From contig NC_063448.1 of assembly GCF_020379485.1 (NCBI RefSeq), forward strand, positions 51,097,218-51,161,217: DNA of 64,000 nucleotides, given 5' to 3'. Source of the DNA: Brassica napus (taxonomy: Eukaryota; Streptophyta; Magnoliopsida; Brassicales; Brassicaceae). The notes beneath the pieces were generated by a model that did not search any database, was not told where the DNA came from, and saw nothing but the letters and a program-made list of their open reading frames with translations. The stretch's first letter is position 1. Each line of letters starts with the position of its first letter. A program made the translations under genes and the position numbers. This document shows positions 45,400 to 57,328 of this stretch, piece after piece.

Positions 45400-46640
45400 A
45401 TCATAGTAAAATCAATCATAGTGACATGATTGATAATCAGACGGTAATTTTAGGAAACAAAAAGATTACCAACTGTTATAGAAAACATACTGAATAAATT
45501 CTTCACGTTTGACCATCATTTTGAATTGCATAAAAATTTTAGTCATATTTCTATTGAGATAAAATGGAAAAATACGTAACATAATGAGTTATTTTGGGTA
45601 GGCTTTTATTAAAAAATATAGATTATCAAAGATGGTTGCCGTTACCTTTTATAAACAAAATAAGCATAATAAAACAAATTAGTCAGATCATCAAATTCAT
45701 ATTAAAGAAATACTTGAATGTGGGAATTAAGAATTATTTAACAGTGAACATGTTCGTCTCCTCCAATATACATGGACTATGAAATATTAACCGCATATTC
45801 TATTATAAGCTTTAATATACCAAAAAATCATGTCTACAAAGCATCAATGTACAAAAGTTGGCGAACCGAACATCACTGGTTTTAGTTTGATCTATTGATA
45901 TTCTTCAATGTACAAAAGTTTGAACCGAACATCAATGTACAAAAGCTCGGATTTTTTTTTTAGTTTGATCTATTGATATTCTTCCTGTCCCAAAAGCATG
46001 AAGCTATAAAACTTAGCCAGAGGAGGGTCTGTATTTCACTAAATTACTAGGTATTTTCCTGCATCACGTGCAATAATTAAATTTTTAAATCTAACTTATA
46101 TTTAAAAATAAATTTTATTAAATATTATAGATTTTACTATTTTCTTACTAATATTTAATATAGATTTGATATATATTAATCAATTTGTATAAAACTAATA
46201 AAATGATTTAACATTGTATAATTATCAAAAAATTAGCCTAAACAATATTTATAAAATTTGTAGATATATAAGAAACTAATGTTCTTACGATTAAATATTT
46301 AAATTTTTAAAAAATTGTAGAAAATTTTGAAAGTTTTAGTAATACAAATTATATAATTATACAAAAATAATAATATTTCGAAATTTAAAATGTTATATAT
46401 AAATATATTTATCTTATAGATGGTGTATGAGCTATTACCAAATTTTAAAAAAGTTTACCAAAAAGAAATATCAATATTAAATGTAATATATGAATTATTA
46501 CCATATTCTACTAAATTTGCCAAAAATATAAATAAACAATATTAATTTTTAAAATAACAAAATTTTGTTAATGTATTAACATTACAAAATTATAAACATA
46601 ACATACAATTTTTTTTATAATTTTTAAAAAGTTTATAACT
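45400..46640. other. AT-rich intergenic DNA
   Basis: No gene recognised. A short duplication of ATCAATGTACAAAAG-type words occurs at about 45845-45955. The TATTTTCCTGCATCACGTGC stretch near 46051 may be another decayed Helitron end. Confidence 0.35.
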
Positions 46641-46732
46641 TGGGTCAAAATTTGGCATATCCTAAACTTATTTGACTTTCAAAGAAAAGAGAAAAGACAA
46701 CTTTATTATAATATATAGATATATCTAAGCTG

Positions 46733-46734
<2 letters not shown>

Positions 46735-46795
<61 letters not shown>
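46735..46795. repeat. (AT)n microsatellite
   Basis: About 30 uninterrupted AT units. Shorter AT tracts occur at the matching place in other array units (about 52855, 52955, 53545, 54600 and 56140). Confidence 0.95.
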
Positions 46796-46797
<2 letters not shown>

Positions 46798-46955
46798 GTC
46801 TTTGTAATGAACTTGAACAATAAGGGTTCCTTTACCAAAATTTTGATCTATACAGTATTGTATATCAACTCGAACACTCTTAGAAAATATCGTCTATACA
46901 TTAAAGAACAAGTATAAGGAAAACAAAAGGCAAAGCAAACCAAAATCTTCTATCA

Positions 46956-47218
46956 AGAGATCCTCTCTCTCTCTCTGTCGAAAACAAACAAACAACAATG
47001 CAATAGGCAACGAGTTCTTCGACCACCTAACCCCCCATTCCCACGTTTCCTCCTCAGGTTTCAAACTCAACCGTCTCCACAAACTCTACACCCGCCACTT
47101 CACCAACACACACCTCACCTTCTCCAACAAACTCTCCACCATCCTCCACGACTTCCTCTCCTCGAAGACATCCACCCTCTCTACACTGACCTTCACCGCT
47201 TCGTTTTTGACAAACTAA
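46956..47218 (+). pseudogene. NOG1-like gene 5' fragment
   Basis: The leader (TCTCTCTCTCTGTCGAAAAC) and the first ~250 bp match the NOG1-like gene at 20650-20935, e.g. GGCAACGAGTTCTTCGACCACC. The second to ninth codons are deleted and several indels break the frame. The fragment stops at GACAAA, after which array sequence resumes. It shows that a piece of the NOG1-like paralogue was carried into the Cys-rich peptide array. Confidence 0.85.
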
Positions 47219-47941
47219 TTTATTTTCTATATAAATATACATTTAAAATGTGTAAGAGAATGGTATCTCACGTAAAAATATATCTGAGCGGTTCAAAAAA
47301 TATATATGTTTATGCGGTCTTTGCAAAAGTGTAATAGTATATAAATATATCCGAGCGGTTCAAAAAAAATATATGTATATGCCGTCTTTGTAAAGAAATT
47401 GAACAATAAGAGTCTTTTTACCAAATTTTTTGATCTATATAGTATTGTATATCAGTAACAACTCGAACACTCTTACTAAACATCATCTGTACATTAAAGA
47501 ACAAGTCTAAGGAAAAAAAAGGTGAACTAAACCAAAATCTTCTATTAATAGTAATTACTCAGACACCTGACAAATGTACATGAGTGTTTTGACTTACAAC
47601 TTAACTTGTGAAACCTAAGTGTTAATGGCATAGTAGTAATGTAAAGGAGTTGTTTCTGTTGTGTCTCTGATTCAAACTACCCTGAATAAGTGTTGTTCTT
47701 TAAAACCAAAACATGAATTATTAACTTGGTTGTTATTGCGGTGGTTATTGCAATTGTTGTAATACGATTTTGTGAATATAATTATTGTAATTGAATATTA
47801 AATGTTCATTTAAACCAACAAAAACTTGTTACAAATAAAATATATATTTCATGATAACATTTAAAATGACAACATACATATAATTTATGTCAGCTCAAAC
47901 ATCCAAATATACAATATATAAATTTATAAATACAAGTGTAA

Positions 47942-47981
<40 letters not shown>

Positions 47982-48035
47982 TGAATATGTAAGAAACAAT
48001 AAGATAAGGGAAGACTGTAAATTTGAAACTAATTA

Positions 48036-48340
48036 TTAAAAACATGTATTTAAATGTTTACACACGTAATCCTTAACAGCCTCAGCAACACCACTATTTT
48101 TAGTTTTATGAATAATATATTCTTCATGACTTGTTAGTTGTTTATTGCAAAACGTTTTGCAATCTACTTCACAAGTTGTTGGATCTGGTTTTCCAGATAC
48201 TTTCATGCACTGATTCAAGATGCAATGTTTGATACATTTCTCAACATCGGTTGAAAGAGAAATTTGTGCCGAAAGCATCATTATACATATAGCTACTATC
48301 ATGAAAATAGTGCATGAATTTTTCAAATTTTGAGTTTCAT
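48036..48340 (-). pseudogene. secreted 8-Cys peptide gene, copy 2, start codon out of frame
   Basis: The coding region is open from 48326 to 48036 and keeps all eight mature cysteines. One T is missing just after the ancestral ATG (48340), so that ATG is out of frame. The next in-frame ATG is inside the signal peptide (start of MIVAICIMML) and could still give a shortened leader. A copia LTR begins at 48373, only 33 bp upstream of the old ATG, and displaces the normal TATA box. Probably inactive unless the LTR drives it. Confidence 0.75.
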
Positions 48341-48533
48341 AATGTATATATGATTACAACAAATGTGAAATGTGATGCAGATAAGTATTTGGAATATTTC
48401 CAAATATCTTGTCATTTATTTTATTAGTTATATTAATTTAGATAATTACCTTTTATTTGTATTTTCTATATCTTAATAGTTTTCCTATTTTAATTAATAT
48501 TAAGGTTTTCTAGATTTAAAGATTTATTATAAA

Positions 48534-51403
48534 CTAGATTTGGACCCGTGCGTTGCAACAGGCTTTATTTGATATTTTAATTTAATAAAAAATATTAAAA
48601 AAATTATTAATTTTTTAAATTATTTTTTCATATGTTATGTGAAATTTATTTTATAGTTAAGAACTCGTTTACACACATAAGTTTCAGTTAATATTTGTTA
48701 GAGCTAGAAAAAACATCCAAACGTAAAAATTTAAACCGGATCCAACCCAAAATAATAATTATAATGAAATAAAAAGGAATTTAGAAGTTAAATAAGGCCA
48801 AGAAGCAATGACAACATTATACACTTTTTTATGTACTAATTTAATGTTTTATTAAACTTATCTGATGTTAAATAATTTTCTTGATTCATTATTTATTAAT
48901 GATATATTTTCATAATAACATTTTAATTTAAATGAATTTTAAACTAATGCATATCAAACATGTGTTTGATTTTCGTATAACCAAACACATAAATACCAAT
49001 CACGACAACATCCTAAGTTTTGATTTTTTTTTAAATTTAATAGCTTTAACATCATACTCGTTATCAAAATCTTTTTTTAAATACTATTAAGTAGGTATGT
49101 TTACTTTTGTTAGGATTTTTTAAAAAGGAAAAAAAATATTTTCTAAATCTTGTTTTCATTTAAAATTAAAAAAAGAAAAACTATCAAATACTTTTTTATA
49201 TTTTTGTTTAGGATTATAGAAAAGGAAAAGTATTATCATATAAATTTTTACAATTATCTTATGTTTTGAATTTCAGAAAAATCTTATTGCTATCAAATAA
49301 TTATTTCTAGTTATTATTAAATAATTTTAAATTATGATTTTTACGGTTCATATCAATACTATTTTTACACTTCATTTTTAATTAAATAATTTTTAGTATC
49401 ATGTTCATCATCAAATTTTCTATACTATCAAATAACTTCTTACAATTCCCTTATGGTTATGAATTAAAAAATATGATACAAATCTCTTTTGTTTAGAATT
49501 TTCTTTTTAAAGGAAAAGAACTATCAAATATATTTTTTACAGTTTTAGGGTGTTAGGAAAGAAAATTAAAACTACATAATCTTTTATAATTATTTTTTTC
49601 TAAGATTTAGAAAATAAAAATGCTATCAAATAATTATTTCCAGCAAATATTAACTATTTTTAAAAGTTGCTATTTTCAAAATTCGTTTTCTCAATAGCAC
49701 TAATATTTTAAATTAAATATTTTCAGTATCATATTATTTTCAAAATTCGTTTTCTAAATATCACTAATATTTTAATTAGATATTTCAGTATCATATTTAT
49801 CATTAAATTTAAAAAGTAAAAATTAATTTTACAATTCTATTTGGTCAAGATTTAAAAGGAAAAAAATCTTATTTGGTTAAGATTAAAAGAGGAAAAGGTT
49901 ATTTTACAAATTTCTTTTATTTAGGATTTTAGGAAAAAAATTATTTTCACATAATGATAGAATTTTATTAATACATACACAATTTTTTTTTTGTACAAAT
50001 GTCACAATCATATCGGGTAAAATATTTGAAGTTAATTTTGGTTTATAATTTTTAACACAAAATTATCTATTAAAAAGAAAAGTTAGTTATTTATAAGAAA
50101 TGAGTTACTTTAAATTTTTTTAAAAAAGAAAATTCCAACTATAATTTGTTCTTGTTTTTTAAGAATTTTATACAACTAATATATTTTCAGTAAAAAAAAT
50201 TATTTTTAGTTAATTATATTTTTTCTTATACATACAAACATATATTTCTCATATTTACGCATACTTATGTAGGATAAAACATAATAATAAAAAAATTTGT
50301 GTTAGCGTCATAAGATGTAAAAATGATGATAAAAAATTGAGTTGTTTAGAAAAATTAAAAGAAAATACTCAGATAATTTTTTTATTGTCAATACTATTTT
50401 TTGTGAAAATAATATGAGGAACTTTAAACCTAAATATAGATGTGAAAATAATATTTATTTTGGTTTATATTTTTGTAGCATACATTTATCGGTTAAAAAG
50501 GAAAGTTAGTTATTTATATGAAAATAATAAGAGTACTTTTACATTTTTTTTACTTAGGTTTTTAAAAAAGGAATATCACTTATTTTATAGTTAGTTTTTC
50601 TATTTGATTTTTATTAAATAATTTCTTGTACTTGTAAGCTTTTATAATTCGTTTTTATTTAAATTTTTTTTTAAAAACTTAATATTTTATCTTATAATAT
50701 CTTTCTTTAGTATCCTTAAAGATGAAAATATACAAAATATTTTAAAAAGAAAAAAATACTTTCAAATAGCTTTTTACAATTATTCTTCGTTTATAGAATT
50801 TTCAAAAATTAAATTTACTATCAAATATTTTTAAAATATTATAAAAAGAGCCATACAAATATAATTGTAAAAGGCTATGTAATAGTAATTTTTATTTTCT
50901 TAACTCTTAAAAAGAATAATAAACTATATTTTTGTAATAATTTTCATTTTCTAGTGTCCAAAAAAATGTGATAATAATTTTCTTTTTCTAAATCTTTTTA
51001 AATCCTAATAAAAGAGAATTGTAACATATTTTTGACACATGTCACAATCTTAATAAATTAATTGACACATGTCGCAATCATGTTAATTAGCAACTTTGAA
51101 AAACCAAGCTTTATATAATAAGAAAAAGAGCCATACAAATATAATTGTAAAAGGCTATGTAATAGTAATTTTTATTTTCTTAACTCCTAAAAAGAATAAT
51201 AAACTATATTTTTGTAATAATTTTCCTTTTCTAGTGTCCAAAAAAATGTAATAATAATTTTCTTTTTCTAAATCTCTTTAAATCCTAATAAAAGAGAATT
51301 GTAACATATTTTTGACACATGTCACAATCTTAATAAATTAATTGACACATGTCGCAATCATGTTAATTAGCAACTTTGAAGAACCAAGTTTTATATAATA
51401 AGA
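48534..51403 (-). mobile_element. non-autonomous Helitron inserted in the copia LTR
   Basis: The minus strand begins A|TCTTATTATATAAAACTTGG at 51403 and ends with a GC-richer hairpin-capable stretch (GTTGCAACGCACGGGTCC) and CTAG|T at 48534. The interior is AT-rich and non-coding with many degenerate repeats of a TATCAAATAAT-type motif. A 280-bp direct duplication lies at its 5' end. Confidence 0.7.
50843..51402. repeat. 280-bp tandem duplication of the Helitron 5' end
   Basis: AAAAAGAGCCATACAAATAT begins at 50843 and 51123. The two units are nearly identical and each ends with TTTATATAATAAGA, so the terminal sequence itself is doubled. Confidence 0.9.
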
Positions 51404-51935
51404 TAGGCATTGAAGCCTAAAGTTGTATTCAGACTTTGATAATTAATAAAGTAGTTGTTTTGCTTTATACCTTGTCTTTGCTTTGACTAAATTCATCAAG
51501 CAGGAAGTTGGTCTCAAGAAGCTATCGAAAGAAACTCTTGATTGATCCAAGAACAGGTCTCTAAGAACCCTAAAGGTTCCTTAATCGACCGTTCAACCTA
51601 GTTGTCCGCTGCATCAGGTGGTATCAGAGCTGCGTCTCTTTGATTTCTTACTCGAAGAACGATTCTGGATGTCATGGTGAGTGCGAACATCTATCATATC
51701 CAGGATGAAAGTCCTTTTGTTGAGAGAGAAGAAAACTATGAGATCTATGGTGATCCGATCTACGATGTCTATGAAGATGATATTCGCGTTGTCGACTTCG
51801 TTTTCAGTGAAAATTCTTTTGCAAATTTCGTCTGTGCAAAAATCGGGCAAGACGAGATTCGTGCAAAATTCGGGAAAAGTCAGAAGATTCGGTTTTATGA
51901 AAATTTCGGATTTGAAGATAAATATTGGAAGATTT

Positions 51936-52155
51936 CATCATGACTTGTTAGTTGTTTATTGCAAAACGTTTTGCAATCTACTTCACAAGTTGTTGGATCT
52001 GGTTTTCCGGATACTTTCATGAACTGATTCAAGATGCAATGTTTGACACATTTCTCAACGTAGGTTGAAAGAGAAATTTGTGCCGAAAGCATCATTATAC
52101 ATATAGCTACTATCATGAAAATAGTGCATGAATTTTTCAAATTTTGAGTTTTCAT
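51936..52155 (-). pseudogene. secreted 8-Cys peptide gene, copy 3, 3' half lost at copia junction
   Basis: From the ATG at 52155 the signal peptide and the first six cysteine positions are present, but the third Cys of the mature peptide is Phe (NQFMKV). After TSHDE the sequence changes abruptly to copia internal DNA at about 51934. The last two cysteines are therefore missing, and the frame ends in unrelated residues at 51895. Confidence 0.82.
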
Positions 52156-52732
52156 AATGTATATATGGTTAAAACAAATGTGAAATGTGTATTAGTTTAG
52201 TCTTTTTTAGATCGTGAACAGGATGATTCAGAAATTGTGTTAATCTTGGTGAATTATATAGTAAAGTAAATTATGGGTATTTTTTAAAATTTGTTTTAGC
52301 TTGTTTGTTGTTTTTTTAATGTATGTACATCGATTAAGTTGTGTGGAACTTACCTATATTTTGTTGTGTTAGCTATCTAACCAAATTTTGTTATAACAAT
52401 AAAATATATCCTTTTTTATCAGCAGCAATAAGATATATTTTTCAGTAATTATTATAGTCATATTTATAAATTTAAATGATATCATAGTATTACATTTAAA
52501 TTTTGTGATCTAAACACAAAAATTATTTTATTAAACTTTTCACATAATTCAAGTGATATTATGTATTTTAATTAAACTTTAGTTTTATCATTTGTTATAT
52601 GTTCACTTTTGGTTTTCAATTTAAAAATCAAATTATGGTTTTCTATTTTTAGTATTTTTTTCAAATCTGAGTTTTGTGACTTGAACAATTATATTTCTTG
52701 TTAGATATATATATACATATATATATTACACT

Positions 52733-52762
52733 GACCTTCACCGCTTCGTTTTCGACAAAATA
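52733..52762 (+). pseudogene. tiny NOG1-like remnant in the next array unit
   Basis: CTGACCTTCACCGCTTCGTT plus GACAAA matches the 3' edge of the fragment at 47185-47214, and continues with the same array sequence (AAATATACATTTAAAATGTG). It is too short to see on its own. The shared junction with the 47-kb copy supports it. Confidence 0.65.
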
Positions 52763-52842
52763 ATTTAGTTTCTACATAAATATACATTTAAAATGTGTAA
52801 GAGAATAGTATCTCACGTAAAAATATATTTGAGCGGTTAAAA

Positions 52843-52887
<45 letters not shown>

Positions 52888-53530
52888 TATGTATGTATAT
52901 GCCGTCTTTGCAAATGTGTAGTAGTATATAAATATATCTGAGCGGTTAAAATGTATATATATATATATATATATATGTCGTCTTTGTAAAGAAATTGAAC
53001 AATAAGAGTTTTTTTATCAAAATTTGATCTATATAGCATTGTATATCAGTAAAAACTCGAACACTCTTACTAAACATCATCTACGGATTAAAGAACAAGT
53101 CTAAGGAAAACAAAAGGTGAACTAAACCGAAATCTTCTATTAATAGTAATTACTCAGCCACAAATGTACATAGGTGTTTTGACTTACAACTTAACTTGTG
53201 AAACCAAAGTGTTAATGGCATAGTAGTAATGTAAAGGAGTTGGTTCTGTTGTGTCTCTGATTCAAACTACCCTGAATAAGTGTTGTTCTTTAAAACCAAA
53301 ACATGAATTATTAACTTGGTTGTTATTGCGGTGGTTATTGCAATTGTTGTAATACGATTTTGTGAATATAATTATTGTAATTGAATATTAAATTTTTATT
53401 TAAACCAACAAAAACTTGTTACAAATAAAATATATATTTCATGAAAACATTTAAAATTACAACATACATATAATTTATGTCAGATCAAACACCCAAATAT
53501 ACAATATATAAATTTATAAATATAAGTGTA

Positions 53531-53591
<61 letters not shown>

Positions 53592-53645
53592 TGAATATGT
53601 AAGAAACAATAAGATGAGGGAAGACTGTAAATTTGAGACTAATTA

Positions 53646-53951
53646 TTAAAAACATGTATTTAAATGTTTGCACAAGTAATCCTTAACAGCCTCGGCAACA
53701 CCACTATTTTTAGTTTTATGAACAATATATTCTTCATGACTTGTTAGTTGTTTATTGCAAAACGTTTTGCAATCTACTTCACAAGTTGTCGGATCTGGTT
53801 TCCCGGATACTTTCATGCACTGATTCAAGATGCAATGTTTGACACATTTCTCAACATCGGTTGAAAGAGAAATTTGTGCCGAAAGCATCATTATACATAT
53901 AGCTACTATCATGAAAATAGTGCATGAATTTTTCAAATTTTGAGTTTTCAT
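53646..53951 (-). CDS. secreted 8-cysteine peptide (thionin-like), copy 4, intact
   Basis: A 101-residue ORF with a signal peptide of about 30 residues (hydrophobic IFMIVAICIMMLSAQISL). The mature peptide has the pattern C-x3-C-x4-C-x11-C-x3-C-x3-C-x28-C-x5-C. Eight cysteines, small size and clustering suit plant thionin-like or other cysteine-rich secreted peptides used in defence or reproduction. The spacing lacks the CxC of typical defensins. I do not assign a named family or activity. A TATA box (ACTATATAA at 54058-54050 on the minus strand) lies about 100 bp upstream of the ATG. This copy is the most complete reference of the five. Single exon as far as can be seen. Confidence 0.8.
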   Translation of the reverse strand: MKTQNLKNSCTIFMIVAICIMMLSAQISLSTDVEKCVKHCILNQCMKVSGKPDPTTCEVDCKTFCNKQLTSHEEYIVHKTKNSGVAEAVKDYLCKHLNTCF

Positions 53952-54049
53952 AATGTATATATGATTACAACAAATGTGAAATGTGTATTAGTTTAGTCTT
54001 TTTTGGATCGTGAACCAGATGATTCTGAAATTGTGTTAGTCTTGGTGAA

Positions 54050-54058
54050 TTATATAGT
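54050..54058 (-). promoter_or_regulatory. TATA box of peptide gene copy 4
   Basis: The minus strand reads ACTATATAATTC, about 100 bp before the start codon. The same motif occurs at the equivalent place in copies 1 (GTATATAATTC) and 3. Copy 5 has TTATAATTC. Confidence 0.55.
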
Positions 54059-54597
54059 AAAGTAAATGAAAGGTATTTTTAGAAATTTGTTTTACCTTGT
54101 TTGTTGTTTCTTTTTTTTAATGTATATACATCGATTAAGTTGTGTGGAACTTACCTATATTTTGTTGTGCTAGCAATCTAACCAATTTTTGTTATAACAA
54201 TAAAATATATCCTTTTATTATCAGCAGCAATAAGATATATTTATTGGTAATTATTATAGTCATATTTAAAAATTTAAATGATATCATAGTATTACATCAA
54301 AACTTTGTGATCTAAACACAAAAATTATTTTACTAAACTTTTCACATAATTCAAGTTATATTATGTATTTTAATTAAACTTTAGTTTTATCATTTGTTAT
54401 ATGTTTACTTTTTGGTTCTCAATTTTAAAAATCTATTATGGTTTTCTCTTTTTTGTAATTTTTTTCAAATCTGAAATTTGTGACTTGAACAATTATATTT
54501 CTTGTTGGATTTATATATATCTATTATGGTTTTCTCTCTTTTTTTTGTAATTTTTTCAAATCTGAAATTTGTGACTTGAACAATTATATTTCTTGTT

Positions 54598-54649
<52 letters not shown>

Positions 54650-56132
54650 TTGTTTTTTTTGTGTGATTTTGATGAAACGTGAGATACCATTTTCTTATAC
54701 ATTTTAAATGTAATTTATGTAGAAATTAAATTATAAGTTGTTAACTAAAATCAGAAGAAGCTTAAGTTATATTGTTTATTTATACTAAAGTTGTAATGTT
54801 TTTGTTATATCATGTTATTCTTTAAAATGCTTTTAGTATAAATTATTTTTTTATTATGTATTAATTTTTTGTTATGCTTTTTATCATTATTTTTTTTATT
54901 TCTCTAAACTTGATGTTGGTGACAAAGAAGTAAAATAAATCTCTGTGAATTCTTGTTTTTGTTTTATTAGTCTATGTTTTATTAAATTAAAAAATATATT
55001 GTAAGATGATTTCCCTCTTTTAAAATTTTTTTTTTATTTTTTTATTTTATTTATTTTGGATTGTATTATCATTAACTCGTTTGTTGTTGTTTAAAATTTT
55101 CACAAATTCAATTTATATTATGTATTTTAACCAAAATTATTTTTGTTGTATTTTTTTAAAATATTTTTGGTATTTGGTTTACAATGTGAATTTGATTTTT
55201 TTTAAATTTGTTGACTGTGTATTATCATTGATTATTGTTTTCCATTGTTTTTTTATTTATGTATTAATTATTTATTATGTTTTCCCATAGTTTCTTTAAA
55301 TAATGTAAATAGTTATCTTTTTGGTTTTATAAAATTTTCTATTTATTCTTGATTTTCATAATTTTTACTATGTATTGTTGCTAAAATAATATATGTGCAT
55401 AGAATGATTGATGTAAAAAAAAATTGGTTCATTTTGAGAATAGAGTACTAATTATGAAGTATATGAGTTATTTAATGTTTTGTTAATTGATTTGATCTAA
55501 ATACCAAAAAAATGAAAAATATGAGGCAGTTTATTAATTTTTAAAACATTTATAGTGTGTGTCAAAATTTTCCATATCCTTTGCTTATTTGACCGTTAAA
55601 GAGAGAAAAGCCAACTTTATTATAGTATATAGATATATCTGAGCGGTTCAAAAAACAAATATATATATATGCCGTCTTTGAAAAGAAATTGAATTCCTTT
55701 ACCGAAATTTTGATCTATATAGTATTGTATATCAGTAACAACTCGAACACTCTTACTACACATCATCTATACATTCAGGAAAACAAAAGGTGAACTAAAC
55801 CAAAATCTTCTATCAGTAGTAATTACTCAGACACCTCACAGATGTACATGAGTATGTTGACTTACCACTTAACTTGTGATATCAAAGTGTTAATGGCATA
55901 GTAGTAGCGTAAAGGGGTTGGTTCTGTTGTGTCACTGATTCAAAATACTGTCGGCAAGTGTTGTTTTTTAAAACCAAAACATGAATTATTTTACGTGGTT
56001 GTTATTCCGGTGGTTATTGCAATTGTTGTAATACGATTTTGTGAATATAATTACTGTAATTGAATATTAAATGTTTATTTGCAGCAACAAAAACTTGTTA
56101 CAAATAAAATATTTCATGATAACATTAAAATG

Positions 56133-56168
<36 letters not shown>

Positions 56169-56210
56169 AAACAATAAGATGATGGAAGACTGTAAATTTG
56201 AAACTAATTA

Positions 56211-56516
56211 TTAAAAACATGTATTAAACTTTTTGCACATGTAATCCTTAACAGCCTCAGCAACACTACTAGTTTTAGTTTTAGGAACAATATATTCATC
56301 ATGACTTGTTAGTTGTTTATTGCAAAACGTTTTGCAATCTATTTCACAAGTTGTTGGATCTGGTTTTCCGGATACTTTCATGCACTGATTCAAGATGCAA
56401 TGTTTGACACATTTCTCAACGTAGGTTGAAAGAGAAATTTGTGCCGAAAGCATTATTATACATATAGCTACTATCATGAAAATAGTGCATGAAGTTTTCA
56501 AAATTTGAGTTTTCAT
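56211..56516 (-). CDS. secreted 8-cysteine peptide (thionin-like), copy 5, intact
   Basis: 101 residues, with the same signal peptide type and the same eight-cysteine spacing as the copy at 53646. Differences include TYVEKC for TDVEKC, an Ile in the CEIDC segment, HDEYIVPKTKTSS for HEEYIVHKTKNSG, and CKKFNTC at the end. It is open from ATG to stop. Upstream, a somewhat altered TATA (TTTATAATTC, about 56612-56621) is present. Confidence 0.8.
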   Translation of the reverse strand: MKTQILKTSCTIFMIVAICIIMLSAQISLSTYVEKCVKHCILNQCMKVSGKPDPTTCEIDCKTFCNKQLTSHDEYIVPKTKTSSVAEAVKDYMCKKFNTCF

Positions 56517-56860
56517 AATGTATATATGATTACAACAAATATGAAATGTGTATTAGTTTAGTCTTTTTTAGATCGTGACCAAGATGATTCTGATATTGTG
56601 TTAGTCTTGGTGAATTATAAAGTAAAGTAAATGATGGGTGTTTTTAGAAGTTTGTTTTAGTTTGTTTGTTGCTTCTTTTTTAATGTATATAAATCGAAAA
56701 GTTGTATGGAACTTTCCTCTATTTTGTTGTGTTAACTATCTAACCAATTTTTATTATAACAATAAAATATATCATTTTTTTATCAGCAACAATAAGATAT
56801 AGTTTTTTGGTAATTATTATAGTCTTATATTTAAATTTTTTAATGATATCATAGCATTAC

Positions 56861-57328
56861 ATCAAAATTTTGTGATCTAAACACGTAAAATTATGGTTTT
56901 ATTTTGAAATTTTAAAATTTTAAAATTCTGAAATTTGAAAATTATTCTTTATTTTTACCAAATTATGGATTTAAGTTTTTAATTTGAAAAATATTTAAAA
57001 TCTATTTTTTCTTATAATTTATTCAGATAGCAATAACGGAATATCAAACTAATAACATGTCAAATATTGTTAATAGGTTAGTAGAAATTATGTATAAAAT
57101 TAGGATATACAATGATAATTAGTAGTGACTTAAAAAATTGTTAATATTTACGACATAACATTTGCTAGTTTTTCTTAAATAGTAGTGGAAAACATTGTAT
57201 GTAGTTTTCACATGTAGTATATCATTAATGTTAAGGATTCCATCATAATTATCACAATTATTACTATTATTATTATGATATTAATAAGCAATATTAATTT
57301 TAAAAAATAATAATATGATGTTAATGTA
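56861..57328. other. AT-rich spacer after the peptide array
   Basis: No gene recognised. The array homology fades at about 56860. Confidence 0.4.

Larger units (their letters stand above)
48373..51935 (+). mobile_element. truncated Ty1/copia element: 5' LTR, PBS and start of internal region
   Basis: The LTR has perfect short inverted ends, TGATGCAG at 48373-48380 and CTGCATCA at 51609-51616. It is followed two bases later by TGGTATCAGAGC (51619-51630), the tRNA-iMet primer-binding site of copia elements. The LTR itself is about 374 bp once the Helitron at 48534-51403 is removed. Only ~300 bp of internal sequence remains (an open frame from 51674). It then runs directly into Cys-rich gene copy 3 at about 51934. 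The 3' LTR is absent. Confidence 0.8.
37431..56860. repeat. segmental array of ~2.5-kb units around a Cys-rich peptide gene
   Basis: A unit consisting of an AT-rich spacer, a conserved ~650-bp block (GAGATATATCTGAGCGGTTC-like start, then AACTCGAACACTCTTACTAA), a minus-strand Cys-rich peptide gene and its ~320-bp 5' flank recurs. Best units are 37431-39965 and 54330-56860. Partial units are about 46640-48372, 51934-52730 and 52733-54330. Mobile elements interrupt the array between 39.9 and 52 kb. Confidence 0.8.

Noticed and set aside
51674..52022. Plus-strand ORFs of 89 and 113 codons
   Set aside because: They cover the start of the copia internal region and run across the chimeric junction into antisense peptide-gene sequence. 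No supported product.
52788..53039. Minus-strand ORF rich in Ile-Tyr repeats
   Set aside because: Translation of (AT)n microsatellites.
38740..54660. Possible CRISPR-like or regulated repeat arrays from the many AT tracts
   Set aside because: They are simple (AT)n microsatellites at equivalent places in duplicated units, in a plant nuclear genome.
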